Shown here: positions 1 through 12,057 of the stretch, piece after piece
Numbering within the stretch: the stretch's first letter is position 1
How the letters are laid out: each line of letters begins with the position of its first letter
Assembly (NCBI GenBank): GCA_940337035.1
Contig: CALNHX010005300.1
Location: 45,551-109,550, forward strand
Direction: 5' to 3'
Length of the DNA stretch: 64,000 nucleotides
Origin: Agriotes lineatus
Lineage: Eukaryota; Arthropoda; Insecta; Coleoptera; Elateridae
The notes under the pieces: generated by a model
What the model was told of the DNA's origin: nothing
The model's database searches: none
The model's input: only the letters and a program-made list of their open reading frames with translations
Position numbers and translations under genes: made by a program

Positions 1-1504
1 AAACGATATACTTAAATCTATATCTAAATAAGATATTTTATTGTGATGCATGTCGTTTAATAATAAATTAGGTAGCTTAGATATGAAATTAAAAAATAAC
101 AATGTTGCAACCTTATAATAGAGGAAACTAAACGTATGTTTGTAATTATTATAGGGATGTATAAAATTAAAGGAGTTGTGATTTTTTATTGGTTGAGGCA
201 GACCGAACACGAAACTAACCAATAAAAGATGGTGCATTACCTAAAAAGCAGTGTTGGATGTTTAATATTATCTTCGCACTGCATGAAAAAATATAAATAT
301 GTACGATACTTGCTTGAAAAGTATTCTGCACTTATAGGACTGAATTTTATAATGTAAAATAGGTAAGAGGAGATATCGACTTCTCCACACTCTTACATAT
401 TTTGTTCTTAAGTTTCGTGTGATTTGGTATTCAAGACCAATATCTGTTGTTGGAGATTATTACATAATAATGTCTGGCACATTTTAATTGATCAGGGTAG
501 TAACTATTTCTACAATCTTGCTTGCTCAGCGTTAATTTTAAAAATACGATTTACTTTACAGGTGTATATTGATCACGTTAACCATGCGATTTTTTCACCA
601 TTTTTCTAGAAACTGTAAATAAAACATATTTTTTACTTGTTATCATGTATTTTGTTATAATTTTAATTTGAGAAATATATTTATAAAATAGCATCTCCAG
701 TTCTTGACATCTTTACTTTCTGTTCAAAATATATTTTTGGAATAAAATGATTAGCGGAATTGTCCTACACATATATATTAAAAATATATTTAAATAAACA
801 AAAATGTAGTTCATTATACTTAGTGTGTAAATAAATTCCTTCCCAAGCAATTGCGTTTGATTTTCCCGCCACACGGTACATGCGTGTTAGTGTATTGGCT
901 GCACTGTTAATTTTTATTTCGTTCCGTAGAGGCATAACAATAGCTGGGAGAAAATAAGAAATATTCTAGAAAAACAAATCTTAACTCGTTCCTTCCAAGG
1001 AAATTATTGATCATGAATAAAAACAACTTTTCTGTTAATTTATAATCATAAATTACATTTGCGCTTGCAATACGTCTACAACAGTGATATTAATATCAAT
1101 AACTTTGTAAAAGAAAGAGTAGAATCTAGAACACAGTGCAAAAGTCTAAGGAAATATAGTGTTTAGCCGTTTGTATTTCTCAATTTAATCTTAATATCAG
1201 CTATAGCACATCAAAACTGCAGCGCATTTTCGTTAGCTCATTTAAAACACCACACATGCTCCCCACCAACTTTTACTTACTCACTAGTAATTTTAAATGA
1301 CGTGTACAGGTTATGTGGGGCAAACGCTTATTTTAGAAAAATTAAGACTACGTTTGCAAAGATGTAACGATAGTTATTGCTGCCCACAATCATTTTACAT
1401 TAATGTAAGTGAATAGTACCAGCAGTCGTACCCAAGGCAGTATAAATAATGAGCTCTTTAATATTTAAATAACCTCTCATCATAACTAAATTTTTATACA
1501 AATA
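1..1504. other. AT-rich upstream flank of dymeclin
   Basis: No supportable coding region. The region is AT-rich with scattered short ORFs that match nothing I know. It must contain the dymeclin promoter and 5' UTR, but no convincing TATA or initiator could be picked out. The stretch around 184-233 has short inverted arms (TTTTTATTGGTT and AACCAATAAAAGA), resembling a small hairpin repeat. Confidence 0.4.
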
Positions 1505-4500
1505 ATGGGTACAGCATTAAGCCGCTCTGTAGATGTATCTACAAATGAATACTTAATAAGATTTGTCGGGAAGGAATACATTTCTCCTAACGATCCATTC
1601 TGGAATCGTTTCCTAGCATTTAATATCACACCGCCGAAGTCAAGGTAGGTACCAGTTTATTAGCGACAAGCTCTACTCTGTTTACTTTCAGCGAAGACCA
1701 ATTAGCGTTAGACACGCGAATAGAGCCGTTCTGTCAGCAATTACTAACGAACAATCTTGCATCAGGAAATATCGGCTCATTGATACAAGTGTTTTTAACT
1801 AGAGCTTCGGAATTACTCGCTGCATCTAACACAGACGAGTAAGTTTAAAGCAACTTAAGCTGTAGTCAACGCTAATGTTGTAATTGTAGCAATTTATTCA
1901 GCTGGCAAACATTCAATGCACTATTTATCATACGATGCCTAATAAAATATCTGACGGAGATAGTGACCGAAGAACAATTAATTGAACACATAGAATGTGG
2001 CCCTAATAATGGCTCGCGGTTAGAAACTTTTATTGGTTCCTTAGTGGGCATCTTGGTTGATGTTCCTTTGAAGGATTTTACTTATGCCGTGCATCTGGAA
2101 GCGGTCACGACTTTAATTGTGCTGTTGTCGGTCCAGATACATTCGCCTAACAGAGCTGACCAGTCCAACATCTATAGGTTGATGATCAAAGGCAGGCACG
2201 CTATTCATGCACCGCTTTTAGTCAAGAGCTTGCTCCAGAATTTTATTGAGCAAGAAAAAGCTCCACCTATTTATGGTGGAAATTCCAGTCATCAGAGTAT
2301 CGTCTTTGGTAGGTATTAATGTTTCTAATAATCTGATTCTAATTGAAAAATTAGCGCTCCCAGTCTGAAATGTTCAGGGGGGCTATGCTTATACCGAAAA
2401 TATCTCAATCAATCCAAGTGTCTAATATTATTAGTATTTTTTTTAAAGAGCAAGCAGAATACGACTCCGATGTAAGTAAGTTGAGTTACATCGCCTTGTT
2501 TTGGGCCCGAGAATCTGATTAAATCATGTTAGGGACACCCTGTATCGATAATAAAAATGAAAACTGTTATTTATAAATTTGTTTTATATGCTATTAAAGT
2601 TGGAGTTTAATCACATGAAAGGATTCGTCTCAGGTTACGTAATGTCATGATTTGTAATACCGCCTACATGCAATTTCACAGTTTTTGTCTTAAGAATTTG
2701 CATCAGTACTGATAACTTGCTCAATTTATTTTCCAAACTATGGTTTGGTACTACCGCAGCTGTTCCGAGTACCGAGTACAAGTACTTTATATAAAATGTA
2801 ATTGAGTACCAAGTACAAGTACTCAACGATAAGTACTCGAATACCTATACAAGTACAAAGTACCGAGTACAGAAGAATGCAATGGCTAGGGATAATATAA
2901 AAATAAAACAATTTTTTAAGTCCTATTTTAGAAACAATATTTTTTTCTACAACCAAAAAATAATATCAATATGGTTTGGAGCTCTAGTGCGAAAATACTT
3001 GATTGCACGTTAATGGTAACTTAATATTATATTGTATTATCCATTTTCTTAACATCCGCACTATCAAACTGACAGTATGTTGGCACTACTGCTATTTTTC
3101 ACATTTTAAAAATCAATTATAGTCAAATTTATACCCATTCGGAGTCACGTGATAATCTAGTAATTTTACGTATGTCGATTCTTAAAAATGCAATTTTAGG
3201 GAAATAAATGACATTACGTTTTGTAGGTTATCCTGACATATGCCAATTTCTAAAACAAGGTTGCTACGGGTTTATTCTCTTATATGAAATCAAACTGAAT
3301 TTACAGGTTAAAGAAAACATAACATGTCGTAAAATGTAAATATAATAAAGATATGTCAGCTGCTACATTAAAAACCTGCTGCGTATAGCAAATTTTAAGT
3401 CAATTTCTGTGCATGCATATTCTGTTATAGAACATTGCCATTTGAAGCCTATTTCCTTGCACAATCTATTTAGGGAAGAAACTGAATGTGAAAAATCTCC
3501 AGATTCTTCAACCAAGCATTTTTTAGATTTTTTATGGTTACAAATTCTTTAGCTACATACATTTTATATACAGTGTCTTGACTGCTTCGTCGACTTCCGT
3601 TTTTGTATTCTTCACTTTCTGGCTCATATTTCGGTAAATTGTGCTCTCCGAGATATTTAACGCAAGAGAAGCACGGCGAACAGCGTTGGAGGGTGAAACT
3701 GTTGATTTACTATTATTAATATTGTACTCTTCATAAAAAAAAAACGCATAATATTCAAATTAATTGTTGTGACTGCTCGTTATACCGCATGTCCGATGGT
3801 TTCTTTTAATTTCCAGTTTTCGGCTCAACAATTTTAGGTTTTATTACACTTATCTCAATAACTTACACGAAAAATATAATCTGACAGATTAGAAACGTCA
3901 AATTTTTAAAATTAATTTTATGAATCGACATGCCTTTTTTTCAAATTTCTTCCATTTCATCTATTTTACTAAAGATGAACAGAGACAGACAAAAGTCACG
4001 TGACTCCGAATGGGTATAATTTTGACTATACTATACAGTCTAATAAAAAACACATTATTTTGGAAGTATAGTTAAGACATTTTTTTTAAATTTGATACTG
4101 ACAGTACGGATGTCAAGTAAATGGATTATATATTAGCTGAAAGTGCATTCTTGCCGCTTGCGCATGAATATTGGTTGAGGTCAAGCCGAAACCAGTAATC
4201 ATGCAAAAACGGCAAGCGCACTTTTAGCTTGAAACATACATACTATTTTTCGACGACTAAACATATTAAAGCAAAAATAATCATATTTCATTTTATTGAA
4301 AAAATTTATTTACAGTCAATTTAAAATTACTTGCGTAGTCTATGACATGTGGCGCGGTTATTTAAACAAATGACGGGCGTTGTCAAGGAAACATTCGGAC
4401 GTGGCTACCTACTTTGTTCACGCGGAAACCCAAAACGCTCGGCGAGCGGCAAAAAGATGAAAACGCACAATCAGCGGGGAATGTCAACTTTCTATTGTCA

Positions 4501-7500
4501 AACGACTGAAAAAAATCTACTTTTGATGTCAGTCGTCGAAAAAATAAATAACCTATTTTGCCATGTTAAAAAAAGCAAACTTTGCGTATCGATAGCAATG
4601 TGGGAACCTGATGGTCCTTTTATGGTTGTAGGTAATAGTTATTTACATTATGAGTGATGTAGCTGGCATTTTACAATGGAGGTTTTAATTTTTGAAACAC
4701 AACGCGAAATAGAGTGCTTTAATGAAACTGAATGTTGTAAAATATAAAATTTTTTGGCTGATATATTTTTTTTACATTGTCAATTCATACTTTAACTCTT
4801 CTAGCCTATCTTTTGTTGCTAGGGATCTTTTATTGAATGTTGCTAGCGTTATTTCTGTACAGCAACTTTTTTTGTATCATTAACAGTGTTACCTAAGAAT
4901 AATGAGAGGATTAGACAAACAAATGATAAACCTTAGAGGAATTATTTTCTAAATGTTGTAACTAAAAATGTAGACAGCAAAGTAGAAGACTTACAAGAAC
5001 AGAATGACAACTAATTAGAAGAAAGAGAAGAGGATTTTGACCCTAGAAGACATCATAGCAAATAAAATGTGGTCTAGAAGAGCTGCGCATTAAAATATAC
5101 CAGTTAATAATAGAAATCTGGAAAAGGAAAGTGTGGTCAAAAGCTATATTAATCTCCAAGGAAGGTAGTCTGTGTATAAACTATCGAGGAATTTCTCATC
5201 TAGATGCAACCTACAAATTATTTGAAGCATTATTAAGAACAAGACTAAATAGACACACTGAACAGAAATGCCTGGAGGCTGGATCAGGTTTATGTTGATT
5301 GCACTGGTTCTTTATCCCTAATTTTTAAGCACATGAATGAGACTGCATTCATGTATTAAGCCAATGTAGTCAATGGCACTTAAAGGGATGATGATGTTGC
5401 TACCCTTAAAACGCAGCCTCACGTTTTATGAATTATGGCTTGGAAGAGGGCAGCAACGTTGCGAATAAATCAAACATTAGATGTCGATTGATTTATTACA
5501 AAAATAAACGGTCTATTTATACAAAAATTAATTGCTTAACTAAATAACAACATATCAAAGTGCAAAGTGTAGATTAGTGGAACGATTCTAATATTACAAA
5601 ACAACTACTCAGCAGGCGGTAAGCTGTTATAGTTCCGCATGCGTTTGCAAGTCCGTTCGCTGAACTCGAGATTGTGGATCATTTATTTGCGCGATTTGCA
5701 AGTTGCAGTTTTCTGGCCTTTAACTCGTTTGATTGCGAAACAACACTGGCTTTTAAATTGTGAACGATATTTCATAAATTTGAACTGAAATTTATATCTG
5801 TTTAATTCAAAATTAAACACACACGAAAAACTATTGGAGATGATCAGGAATCAGCCAAAGCCCAAATATTTATCCTAGTTTTCCAGTGTTTACAAACAAT
5901 TTTAAGTTCAAGTAACGCTGTAACCCTGCATGTTAGAAGCAGAGCAGGTTATTGGCTACATTTTAATATTTCTTCATAATCTTAACAAACAGTTGATCTA
6001 CTTGAGAGGAAGAAAAGCCTACATTGTATCACTGTTGATAATATTCTGTAGGCTGCCTGTAATAATGAGAATAACCTAATATATCCAACATAACCCAACC
6101 TATACTTGAGCCAAGTTACGAAGGTGAGCAATGTAAACAAAGATTCTAACAGTTCTCAGTGCATGCTAAACCAATTTCACACGGTGCGCATTTTACGTAA
6201 ACCTCCGTCGCATGTTGCTGTAAAAGAAATTACTGCACAACAAAACAACGCTCATTCCTCCTCTAGTGTAGAACGCCTTTCTATCACGTGATATTCACCG
6301 ACCACGTGCGTTTGTTTACTTGGCGCGCCTTCGTATCTTGGCTGAAGTTTAGACTAACATACGTCTTCTGTCTGTGCAATAACCTCAATAGACATGGGTG
6401 ATCATTCTGGTCCATTGAACTTTCTTATTGCTTTTTGGAACAAAGTTACTGATGTTAGTTAGACAGGTTTTGTCCTAACCCCGTTTGCTATTGAATTTCC
6501 TCTGAGCGACAGTATATACAAATCTGTACTTTTTAGTTGTTAAATATAATATGCTCGAAGTATTTCACTTTAACAATCCTACGTGCCTTTACTCATTCTA
6601 ATGAAACCTAAATTAATCTAACCTACTCTTAACCAAATTTAACGCAACCTAACCTAACCAAATTTGACAATCTAACTTAACTAAACCAAATCTAACATAA
6701 TTGTTTTAAATAAAGATTTCCTCGGTCTTATGTACGTAGTATATGGTCTATTGCTTTTAAGCCGTTAACTGCTAAACCATGCAAATTTCAGATTAAAATT
6801 ATTATCAATTCATCTACAGGATTTTTGTAATTGAGAAAGCAGAGATAAAACTTACAGTTGAGTTTATTTGATTGTCTTTAACTGACTCAACTATTTTCAT
6901 TTAAAACAGGTAAACAATAAACTAGCTTTTCTTCTTGTTACTTAATAATTAATGTACAGTTGGAAGAAGCATCTTAAAGAAGCATTTAGCCTTCCCAGAC
7001 GGGGAAAAATCAAACCTTGTGTTTCTTAGGAGAAGATAACCTGTTGGCCCACAACGTTCAAATTCGAACTCCCCAGGTCTTATAAAGCCTGGGTGTTGAT
7101 TAAATTCAACTAGTGTTGCGAAGAAACCAAAGCCAATGGAAACAAAATGTACAGTGACGCCTATAATTGGCCTAACGGCTGTTGGCTGAGTACGAAATAA
7201 AGAAATAAATAAATGTATGTATTTATTTGCTAGCTATTTGCTAATAAACAAGGAATATTATTAATAAACATTAGAGCTGATGCGGGAATCGCTAATCGGA
7301 GTCTAACAGTAACTCAATTAGCGAAAAACGAACCCCAAGGATATATGCACTGCAGAAATTTTAATTATCCGGCACAATTGAAGCATCTCGAAGACCATAA
7401 AGTTACTTCTGCTAGCTATATAGCTACACTGGCTCTTGTTTTTATCCACGTTTCTTTATGAATATTTTTATTTCCAAAATATGTACTCATAGTTCTCATC

Positions 7501-10144
7501 GTCTTTCCAGCTGCAAAACCTATTAGTCTTTGAGCATTTTTTTGCGTTCTTTGTGAGGAATCGTATTCTACCTCTCTTGCTACTTTGGTATCACAGTCCA
7601 TTTCACCTATTTATGCTTGTTAATCTTATTCTCTGCAATAATGGCGTCTGGATATTCGGAGGGAATAGTGAAAAGTGACGTTACGGTAGTATGTCGTATA
7701 GGAACGTAATTTTACTAGGCTGGCCACAACTCAGCCGACGTGTTGATATTGCGTTGAACCTTCCTAGAAGGGGAAACTCAAACCTGGTATTCGTTAGGAG
7801 TGGAATGCTGGCCCACGGAGTTCGACAACAAATCAGGGGTTTCAGAAAGCCTGGAAGCTGATTAAATTAAACCAGTGTTGAAAAGAAACAAAGCCAACGA
7901 AAAATTTCGGCCCGATTAAAAAAAACTGTTTTTGTAGTCCAATGGTACCTAACTCAATTAACGAAGATGGGAACCCCAAGCATTTAAGCACTGGGAAATT
8001 TTAATTATCCAGTAACAACCAAAGCGTCTTAACGGCTGTAAAGTTGCTTCTTCCAGCTATATAGCCGTACCGGCCACAAACATACTTGCTCTTCTAACCT
8101 GGACATAACTAACCCACGGCTCACGCCAGTGGCATGATCCGGGCGTAAAAACGCCCGCTCCAGAAACAGCCTGCGTGCTCGAGGACGATTTGAAGACGCT
8201 CGAATTTCGCACAGAGGGACGAACGAAATGTTTACCCTTTCTTACGGTGCACTTGAAACTGTATACGGGAGAAAACGAACATAACAAGTAGCGAATGTAA
8301 ACATAATTTTTTCTTCTCTTCTCATAATCCGGGTCATCACCATTTTTTGATAACTAGTTAAGATTATTTTCTCTCCAATGCTTTCATGTGTTTCTTCATA
8401 GTAACTGTGTAAATAATAATGATTTTCTAGCATATGATAGTAATGTAAACATAGTTTCATAATAATTTGATAACGTTTGACAATAATTAAAAAAATAATG
8501 GTATTGAGTAAAGAGATCATAAATACTGTTCTAATATAATAATGGTTATACCGTTGGTTTAAAAGGTATCCTAGTTTGATAATATTTTTATTTGCAGGAT
8601 TTGCAGCAGGTCTTTGGTCAATGATAACGTTTAATCGAAAGCCGACAGAGTCTTTAGAAACGATAAATAATAATAATTTACACGATGTACCTTTAGCAAC
8701 CCAAAGTTTACTTTTGATATTAGTGTTAACCAATCACTGTACAACGCAAGTTAACCCGTACAGACAAAGTCTCTTCACATGTGCCAATAGTCAAGGTAGA
8801 TGAAATATTTTTAGTTGAATATTGGAGTACAAAAGTTATAATTTCAGATAATAATCCCATAGCTCCTACCAAAGCTTCATCATTGTTCAAAATTGATTAT
8901 GGTGCTTTATTTGTAGCACTTTGTAAGCAAGCTAACCAAGATGCAGCAACGTTGCTGCTCTACCTACTGTTACATCGAAACATTGCCTTTCGGGCACACT
9001 TGTTGGGAAGAGTGGATTTAGACCAACTAGTAAGCTACAAATATTTGTACTCGTTTAAATATTAAAATCAATTTATTGCAGATTATTCCAATTCTAAAAA
9101 CTCTCTACCATGCTCCTAACAGCAATTCTCATCATATCTACATGTCTCTTATAATTCTTCTAATCCTAAGCGAAGATGACTTCTTCAACAAAAATATTCA
9201 TGAGACAGTAAGTGCGAAAACTGAATTAAACTGTAGCATTAATAGCCTTTTTACCGTAGAAATTAAAAGCAATAACTTGGTACACGGAGAGATCGATATC
9301 AGAAGTATCGTTGGGCGGCCTTTTAGTATTAGTAGTTATAAGGACAGTTCAGTACAACATGCTGAAAATGCGGGACAAATACCTGCACACAAATTGCTTG
9401 GCAGCACTGGCAAACATGTCTGCACAGTTCAGAGACCTGCATCCGTACGTCAGTCAGCGCCTTGTCTCGCTGTTCGAAACGTTGGCGAGGCGGTACCACA
9501 AGCTGCAGCAAAAGTTGGAGTCCCAGAAGGAGGACAATAAAAACGAAGTTGCCCTTACAGTTGTACAAGAAACCGCCGATACCGAACAAGACGTGGTTGT
9601 CCTCGAAGAGGTTCTGAGAATGGTTTTGGAAATCTTCAATTCTTGCCTTGCACATCAGCTGATAAACAACCCAATTTGGTTTATACGCTGCTGTACAAAA
9701 AGCATGTGTTTGAGCCTTTTAGGAGCAATCCTGTGTTTCAAGATATTGTTCAGAATATCGAAGTGGTTATAGAGTACTTTTCCGAGCAGCTTTCAGTTAA
9801 GGCGCAGGAGCACGAGGTTGATTTTCATGAGGTGCTTTCTGTTATTCTACAAGGAGCAAAACATTGGCCAAAGGATAAACTTACAGTTAGTATAAATTAA
9901 CTCTAAGTTGGAGATTGCTACAACACCATAAGAATTATTTTAACATTAAACTCACAGTAGAGGAGGTATGGACGTTTATATTAATTACAATTGCTTTCAG
10001 AAATTTCCAGACCTTAAATTTAAATATGTGGAAGAAGAACAGCCCGAAGAGTTTTTTATTCCTTATGTTTGGTCACTAGTCAACCAACATTCTATTCTGC
10101 AGTGGAGTACCGAAGGATCAGCACTATTAAGTACTGTTTGCTAA
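1505..10144 (+). CDS. DYM: Dymeclin, eight coding exons, one frameshift in exon 7
   Basis: Dymeclin is a peripheral Golgi-associated protein needed for Golgi organisation and secretory traffic. Spliced exons read 1505-1644, 1692-1838, 1890-2308, 8598-8795, 8848-9029, 9082-9207, 9260-9885 and 10001-10144, all with GT donors and AG acceptors and compatible phases. The product would be about 660 aa, against about 669 for the human protein. Family landmarks seen in order: MGTALSRS start (the N-terminal Gly could be myristoylated), NEYLIRF, FSWQTFNALFII, TYAVHLEA, GLWSM, DYGALFVALC, NSHHIYMSLIILL, VVIRTVQYNM, DKYLHTNCLAALANMS, KFKYVEEEQPEEFF and a C-terminal FIPYVWSLV. Exon 7 lacks one base in the A run at 9673-9674, after ...HQLINNP. 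The frame resumes with LVYTLLYKKHVF. This is either an assembly or sequencing indel or a null allele; intact conservation on both sides favours an error or a recent event. A polyadenylation signal AATAAA lies at about 10493. Confidence 0.95.
2745..2880. repeat. Degenerate GTACT-type palindromic low-complexity tract
   Basis: A run of about 130 bp consists of variations on AGTACTCGAGTACTT, AAGTAC and CCGAGTAC. The unit is nearly its own reverse complement, so the tract reads similarly on both strands. No single period could be fixed. Such tracts occur as transposon subterminal repeats or degenerate microsatellites; here no flanking transposon ends were identified. Confidence 0.5.
3036..4130. 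mobile_element. About 1.1-kb DNA transposon remnant with long inverted ends
   Basis: The ends are imperfect inverted repeats: ATTATCCATTTTCTTAACAT near 3036 against its counterpart ending about 4130. An inner pair, CCCATTCGGAGTCACGTGA (about 3137) and TCACGTGACTCCGAATGGG (about 3995), is exact. Between them on the minus strand (about 3690-3560) lies a helix-turn-helix-like reading, RRASLALNISESTIYRNM, of the kind found at the N-terminus of IS630/DDE-type transposases. No DDE domain remains. I infer an internally deleted, non-autonomous or decayed TIR transposon; the superfamily is not assigned. Confidence 0.6.
4135..4229. repeat. 95-bp fold-back (MITE-like) hairpin
   Basis: The left arm AGCTGAAAGTGCATTCTTGC pairs with the right arm ending in GCAAGCGCACTTTTAGCT. 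The stem is about 41 bp with few mismatches and a short GAGGTCAAGCCG loop. It abuts the right end of the 3036-4130 element. A weaker relative, sharing TATTGGTTGAGG, lies at 184-233. Probably a small non-autonomous element; no coding capacity. Confidence 0.6.
5150..5300 (+). pseudogene. Reverse-transcriptase scrap of a LINE
   Basis: The reading INYRGISHLDATYKLFEAL followed by RTRLNRHTEQK matches the conserved NYRGIS-L...YK-L segment between motifs 1 and 2a of non-LTR retrotransposon reverse transcriptases. It is about 50 residues long with no open frame beyond it and no catalytic motif. The host orientation is the same as dymeclin, within its intron 3. Dead fragment. Confidence 0.6.
6580..6720. 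repeat. AACCTAACC-rich degenerate tract
   Basis: Several AACCTAACC or CTAACC words occur among related pentamers. They resemble the insect telomere motif (TTAGG/CCTAA) but are not in register. The same words occur inside the Harbinger-type MITEs elsewhere in this window, so a degraded transposon end is more likely than a telomeric insertion. Confidence 0.35.
6985..7435. repeat. Dispersed repeat, copy 1 (with internal insertion)
   Basis: It shares an ordered series of words with the copy at 7725-8085: CTTCC-AGA-GGGGAAA, GCTGATTAAATT-AACTAGTG, GAACCCCAAG, GAAATTTTAATTATCC and a closing GCTAGCTATATAGC. The two copies are direct repeats, diverged by clear point changes and indels. Roughly 100 bp rich in AAATAAAT (about 7190-7290) is present only here, so it is probably an insertion. 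No coding content; class unknown. Confidence 0.6.
7428..7570 (-). pseudogene. LINE endonuclease fragment (RTE-like)
   Basis: The minus-strand reading NAQRLIGFAAGKTM followed by STYFGNKNIHKETWIK matches the stretch of apurinic-type endonuclease where RTE-like LINEs read G-RL-FC--N----T-F-HKDIHK-TW. Only about 40 residues remain, with no catalytic SDH motif nearby. It lies between the two diverged dispersed repeats. Confidence 0.5.
7725..8085. repeat. Dispersed repeat, copy 2
   Basis: Second copy of the repeat at 6985-7435 in direct orientation. It reads CTTCCTAGAAGGGGAAACTC at the start, GGAACCCCAAGCATT in the middle, and ends with CAGCTATATAGCCG. Separation of the two copies is about 740 bp. 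It lacks the AT-rich insertion seen in copy 1. Confidence 0.6.
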
Positions 10145-10829
10145 CTGTGACATTAATTGCTATACTATGTGATAACGATCTACACATCTTCCAATTAAAT
10201 AGATGTTTTGCTAGAAAGGGTTTGTTTCTTAAAACTATCTTGAACATTTTTAATCCTGGAAACATGAAGTACACATTAGTGAAAACATAGGACTCAAATT
10301 TATTTATTTATTAATGTTATCTTTGAATTAGTGTATTTTAACATATCGCCGTTTTCAACAGCGACGTTTGAGAAGTGGACATTTTGGACTGATATGTTAA
10401 AACAACTCTATGTCATAATTACTATTCTTAATTTGTTGTTTTCTTCATATTCTAATATTTACAGCGTGCTAATTGTACAGTGTATGTTTATAAATAAAAA
10501 TATAGAATTTTTACTTTAATAACTATATTGGTAGTGTCAGATTTTATTTTATTAAATACATTTTAATAATTAGCATTGTTTTTATTGTGTTTTTTAATAC
10601 TTTTAGATTCTAGAGTTCTGGAAAATGGTATATCTGTTTCTGGTTAGAATTGATAATATTAATTTTTTAATGTTTTTTACATGAAAAACGCTATGAAAGC
10701 ATTTGTGTTTACCTATACAGAGACATCGAAAAAAAAAAAAGTACAAGTGACCAGTAACATTTGGGAGTTTATAAATTAGCAGTGCAAGCTAGTAGGCCCA
10801 TGGCTGGATTAATTAATGTTCTCCTTTTT
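10145..10829. other. Dymeclin 3' flank
   Basis: AT-rich stretch with AATAAA at about 10493 suitable for dymeclin mRNA 3' end formation. The short ORFs at 10069-10290 and 10331-10519 overlap the terminal exon or the UTR and have no recognisable content. Nothing else seen. Confidence 0.5.
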
Positions 10830-11427
10830 TTATAGTTGAGTTAGAGCGGGCGGATGAAGCAGACGCATGTGAAAAGTGCTTAGTTAAATTGACTAAAACG
10901 TTTTAAATAATAGATTATTAAGAAGTGAAATCGGTGTTAAAAGTGATAGACGGAAGTGCAAGTTTAAATATTTCACTAGTGTTAATAGTAGGCTGACTAA
11001 AATCCAAAATTAACAAATAATTTAAAATAAAACGAAAGAGTAACTAACTTGTACTGTGCAGCGGCGACTGGCACTGTTAAATAAAGAATAAGGCCAGGCG
11101 AGGTCAAACGGCTAAGTTGATAACAAACTACACGCAAGTACAGATGTACATATTTATGTACATACAAATATGTAAGAGCTATTAGAAAACATAAATTAAA
11201 AAACTAGATGCATTGGACAGTAGATTAGAATGCATTGAAGATAAATTAGACAAATATAACGAGGAACGTAACGCTAGAAAACGCAGAACTACGAGAAGAA
11301 AACCAAAAACTTAATAACGGAACAGGATGTCAGAGTAGATTGCTAGAAAAGGAGGTTCACAAAAGAAAAATAGTTTTCCAAGCAATACCTGATGAGGAAG
11401 AGTCAGATCTAAAATTAAAAGAAAACA

Positions 11428-12057
11428 TCTGGTGTGATACACTCACACAACTTCCTTTTACAGTGAGCTTATAATTAACCAAAAATTTGATTTTTAATTT
11501 TTAACGATTTGTCAAAAAATTTCAAAAATTACAAATTCTACAAAAACGGGACAAAATAGAGCGTTAGTTCAAGAGACAAATTTTCTCTAGAATTTTAAGG
11601 TGAATTCAAAAATGTAATAATAGACCGGGTGTTTTATTTAAAATAGGCGTTAATAAAAAAAATTGAAAAAAAAAACAAAAGAAACCCACTTTAGAAGTAT
11701 TCAACTGGAAAATCACCTATCTCACATCAATACACCTTAAAAACTAAAAAAACTGAAACATTACATGAATAAACACTTACTTCCGGTTATGCGATTTTCT
11801 CCAAAATCTTGCTGTCTCATCTACATAGTACACAAAACTTATATATGAAGTTTCAACGCCATATCTCTTTTCGTTTTTGAGATATTCTGTTCACAGACAG
11901 ACACATACACAAGACACACACACAGACAGACAGACCAATGAAAAAAAATATGTTTTTTGGGTTCAGGGGACTCTAAAACGTGAAGATCTGTTGAAAAATC
12001 AATTTCGAATTTTTGGGGTGAATCCAATACTTCCTTTATTGTAAAAGGAAGTAAAAA
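11428..12057 (+). mobile_element. DINE-1/HINE-like repeat, copy 1
   Basis: It starts TCTGGTGTGATACACTCACA and ends at the hairpin CTTCCTTTATTGTAAAAGGA followed by AGTAAAAA. The 5' subterminal ACTTCCTTTTACAGT is inverted relative to the 3' hairpin arm. A (CAGA)n/(CACA)n microsatellite lies at about 11893-11935, just upstream of the 3' block. No terminal inverted repeats or target duplication. These features match Helentron-associated (DINE-1-like) elements. This copy lacks about 45 bp present in the others near 11750. It interrupts LINE ORF1. Confidence 0.65.

Larger units (their letters stand above)
2309..8597 (+). other. Dymeclin intron 3, 6.3 kb, filled with old repeats
   Basis: The GT donor lies at 2309 and the AG acceptor at 8596-8597. 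Every other intron of this gene in the window is about 47-115 bp, so this one has been inflated by insertions: a TIR element (3036-4130), a hairpin repeat (4135-4229), RT and endonuclease remnants, and two copies of a diverged dispersed repeat. Short open frames such as 4349-4657 and 6106-6291 have no recognisable content. Confidence 0.85.

Noticed and set aside
4349..4657. 102-codon ORF in dymeclin intron 3
   Set aside because: No recognisable motif, no coding context, and surrounded by repeat debris.
6580..6720. Interstitial telomeric repeat
   Set aside because: The AACCT words are irregular and the same words occur in the Harbinger-type MITEs of this window.
10069..10290. Possible second frameshift in the last dymeclin exon (another frame reads FYSAVEYRR, similar to a YNSAV-type C-terminus)
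   Set aside because: The in-frame reading from the 10001 acceptor is consistent through FIPYVWSLV and ends normally at 10144; the alternative similarity is short and the frame beyond it matches nothing.
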